Shown here: one piece after another, positions 21,299-22,332 of the stretch
Layout: each line of letters starts with the position of its first letter
How positions within the stretch are numbered: the stretch's first letter is position 1
Assembly: GCA_004558595.1 (NCBI GenBank)
Contig: SFCN01000032.1
Coordinates: forward strand, 1 to 22,332
DNA: 22,332 nt
Source of the DNA: Phascolarctobacterium sp.
Lineage (GTDB): Bacteria; Bacillota; Negativicutes; Acidaminococcales; Acidaminococcaceae
Direction of reading: 5' to 3'
Notes under the pieces: model-generated
What the model saw: only the letters and a program-made list of their open reading frames with translations
Told to the model about the DNA's origin: nothing
The model's database searches: none
Position numbers and translations under genes: made by a program

Positions 21299-22332
21299 TT
21301 ACATGACACTAAAATATTTCTGCTTGCTGCTAGAAGGCTTTTCCGGTATTGAAAGCTTCAGGCTACCATCATTGATTAAAGGCTGAATATATTCCTTAAC
21401 TACGTAAGAAATAGATTTCATCCCTAAATACTCACAGATTTCTTTTCTGCTTCTAGGCTCTGTACAAAAAGCTAATAAATCTTTGACTTTTGCTTTTTCT
21501 TCTATTTGCTTTTTATAAAATTTGACTATAAAGCTTCCTCTTTCATTCAAAAACTCAGGAGGCAAAAGCTTGCATTCTTTCATCTCGCGCCTGATTGTCG
21601 GAATACCTGAATACCTATTTTCTGTTATCCCCATTACCTCTAAAGCTGTTGCTAAAACGGGATTTCTGGTATCTGCTTGTACTTTTCCTAGCTGATCAAT
21701 ATTGATGCGACCATATAATCCGCCAGGATTGTGGATTTCCAATCTATCTTCATACATAATGATCTGTATTGGCATACCCTCTGTATGGATGCTATAGTCC
21801 CTATGCACTAAAGCATTTATAATAGCTTCTCTGATAGCAGTAAGGGGATAGTCACTTTTATCCTCGCGTTTGCCTGTAGTGGGGTTGACTATAGTTTTTG
21901 TACGCATATTGCGCTTAACAAATTGTAAAGCACTATCCAACATGGTAGCAAAAGAGCCTTCTATACGTTCGTTATCAATAAAACGAGCTCCCTCACTATC
22001 AACATCACCAATAACTGTACCGGGAACAGAAACAGCTGTGATACAGAGCTGAGGGAAATATGCTTGGGGATATAAACCAAATAAAAGCACAGCACTTAAA
22101 GTTAACATGCCATTGCGTGTTATGCTCATTAGCTCATAAATGTTGCCATCTTCCAGTTTTCCTAGATTTGGCTTTCCTGCTTTAAGGTCAAAGAGATATT
22201 TTGCCAAGGCATTGGTATCTAAGACATCCATTGTAGCCCTAGGTATCTCTCGCACATCATCCTCGTACTTCTTTCTATAAGCTTCATAGCTATAAACCTC
22301 ATATTCCGTCATGGGTTCATCACTATCACCAA
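21299..22332 (-). CDS. AlbA/Schlafen-type ATP-binding transcriptional regulator, 5' end beyond the window
   Basis: The frame stays open through the right edge (GDSDEPM precedes the first visible Met at 22312), so the N-terminal part is missing. Family layout predicts an AlbA_2/Schlafen DNA-binding domain there. The visible 344 residues hold a GHKL-type ATP-binding block: YPLTAIREAIINALVHRDYS has the conserved Glu/Asn pair, and LEIHNPGGLYGRIN is the nucleotide-lid G box. A winged-helix-like segment (RSRKEICEYLGMKS) follows near the C-terminus. This matches proteins often labelled 'ATP-binding protein' or 'RecG-like transcriptional regulator' (COG2865). Function is poorly known; roles in gene regulation or defence have been suggested for relatives. 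Lower GC and AT-rich codons than in the neighbours fit possible acquisition by transfer. Confidence 0.82.
   Translation of the reverse strand, partial: GDSDEPMTEYEVYSYEAYRKKYEDDVREIPRATMDVLDTNALAKYLFDLKAGKPNLGKLEDGNIYELMSITRNGMLTLSAVLLFGLYPQAYFPQLCITAVSVPGTVIGDVDSEGARFIDNERIEGSFATMLDSALQFVKRNMRTKTIVNPTTGKREDKSDYPLTAIREAIINALVHRDYSIHTEGMPIQIIMYEDRLEIHNPGGLYGRINIDQLGKVQADTRNPVLATALEVMGITENRYSGIPTIRREMKECKLLPPEFLNERGSFIVKFYKKQIEEKAKVKDLLAFCTEPRSRKEICEYLGMKSISYVVKEYIQPLINDGSLKLSIPEKPSSSKQKYFSVM

Overview
This window looks like chromosomal DNA of an anaerobic member of the Bacillota, most likely class Negativicutes (an Acidaminococcaceae-type organism is a guess). The reasons are strong AGGAGG ribosome binding sites, an fhs/folD one-carbon pair with a divergent FolD, ATP-type PEP carboxykinase, a PASTA-bearing division transpeptidase, and the general style of the signalling and transport genes. 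No rRNA, tRNA, CRISPR array, transposase or phage gene was seen. The placement rests on reading the proteins by eye, not on a database search.

Left part (1-6440). A dCache-GGDEF signalling protein runs off the left edge on the minus strand. A two-gene plus-strand operon follows (GNAT acetyltransferase, metallo-beta-lactamase-fold hydrolase) and ends at a perfect terminator hairpin. On the minus strand are a hybrid sensor histidine kinase (831 aa), a free-standing Hpt protein and a CrcB fluoride channel. A compact repeat element lies between kinase and Hpt. The kinase promoter has a perfect 22-bp palindrome over its expected start of transcription.

Middle part (6441-15312), all minus strand and mostly housekeeping. 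It holds pckA with its own terminator and an unusual palindrome-rich upstream region, then the operon fhs-folD-vanZ (one-carbon folate metabolism plus a small VanZ-like membrane protein), then trmB-ftsW-ftsI (tRNA methylation, a septal or spore-type SEDS glycosyltransferase, and its class B PBP partner). FolD lacks two residues normally required for the cyclohydrolase half-reaction.

Right part (15313-22332), mostly plus strand. A small cold-shock-domain gene has a clear promoter and terminator. A four-gene ABC importer operon follows: a lipoprotein binding protein, ATPase 1, a fused double-domain permease and ATPase 2. The operon starts with a promoter and about 100 nt of leader with nested stems. 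A strong terminator-like hairpin sits between the binding-protein gene and the rest. The importer belongs to the ferric iron/polyamine/phosphonate-type superfamily, but its substrate cannot be fixed from sequence. The last gene, on the minus strand and cut by the right edge, is an AlbA/Schlafen-type ATP-binding regulator.

The observations most worth following up are the structured leader of the importer, the two non-identical ATPases serving one fused permease, the FolD substitutions, the repeat element at 3674-3827, and the palindromes upstream of the kinase and pckA genes.
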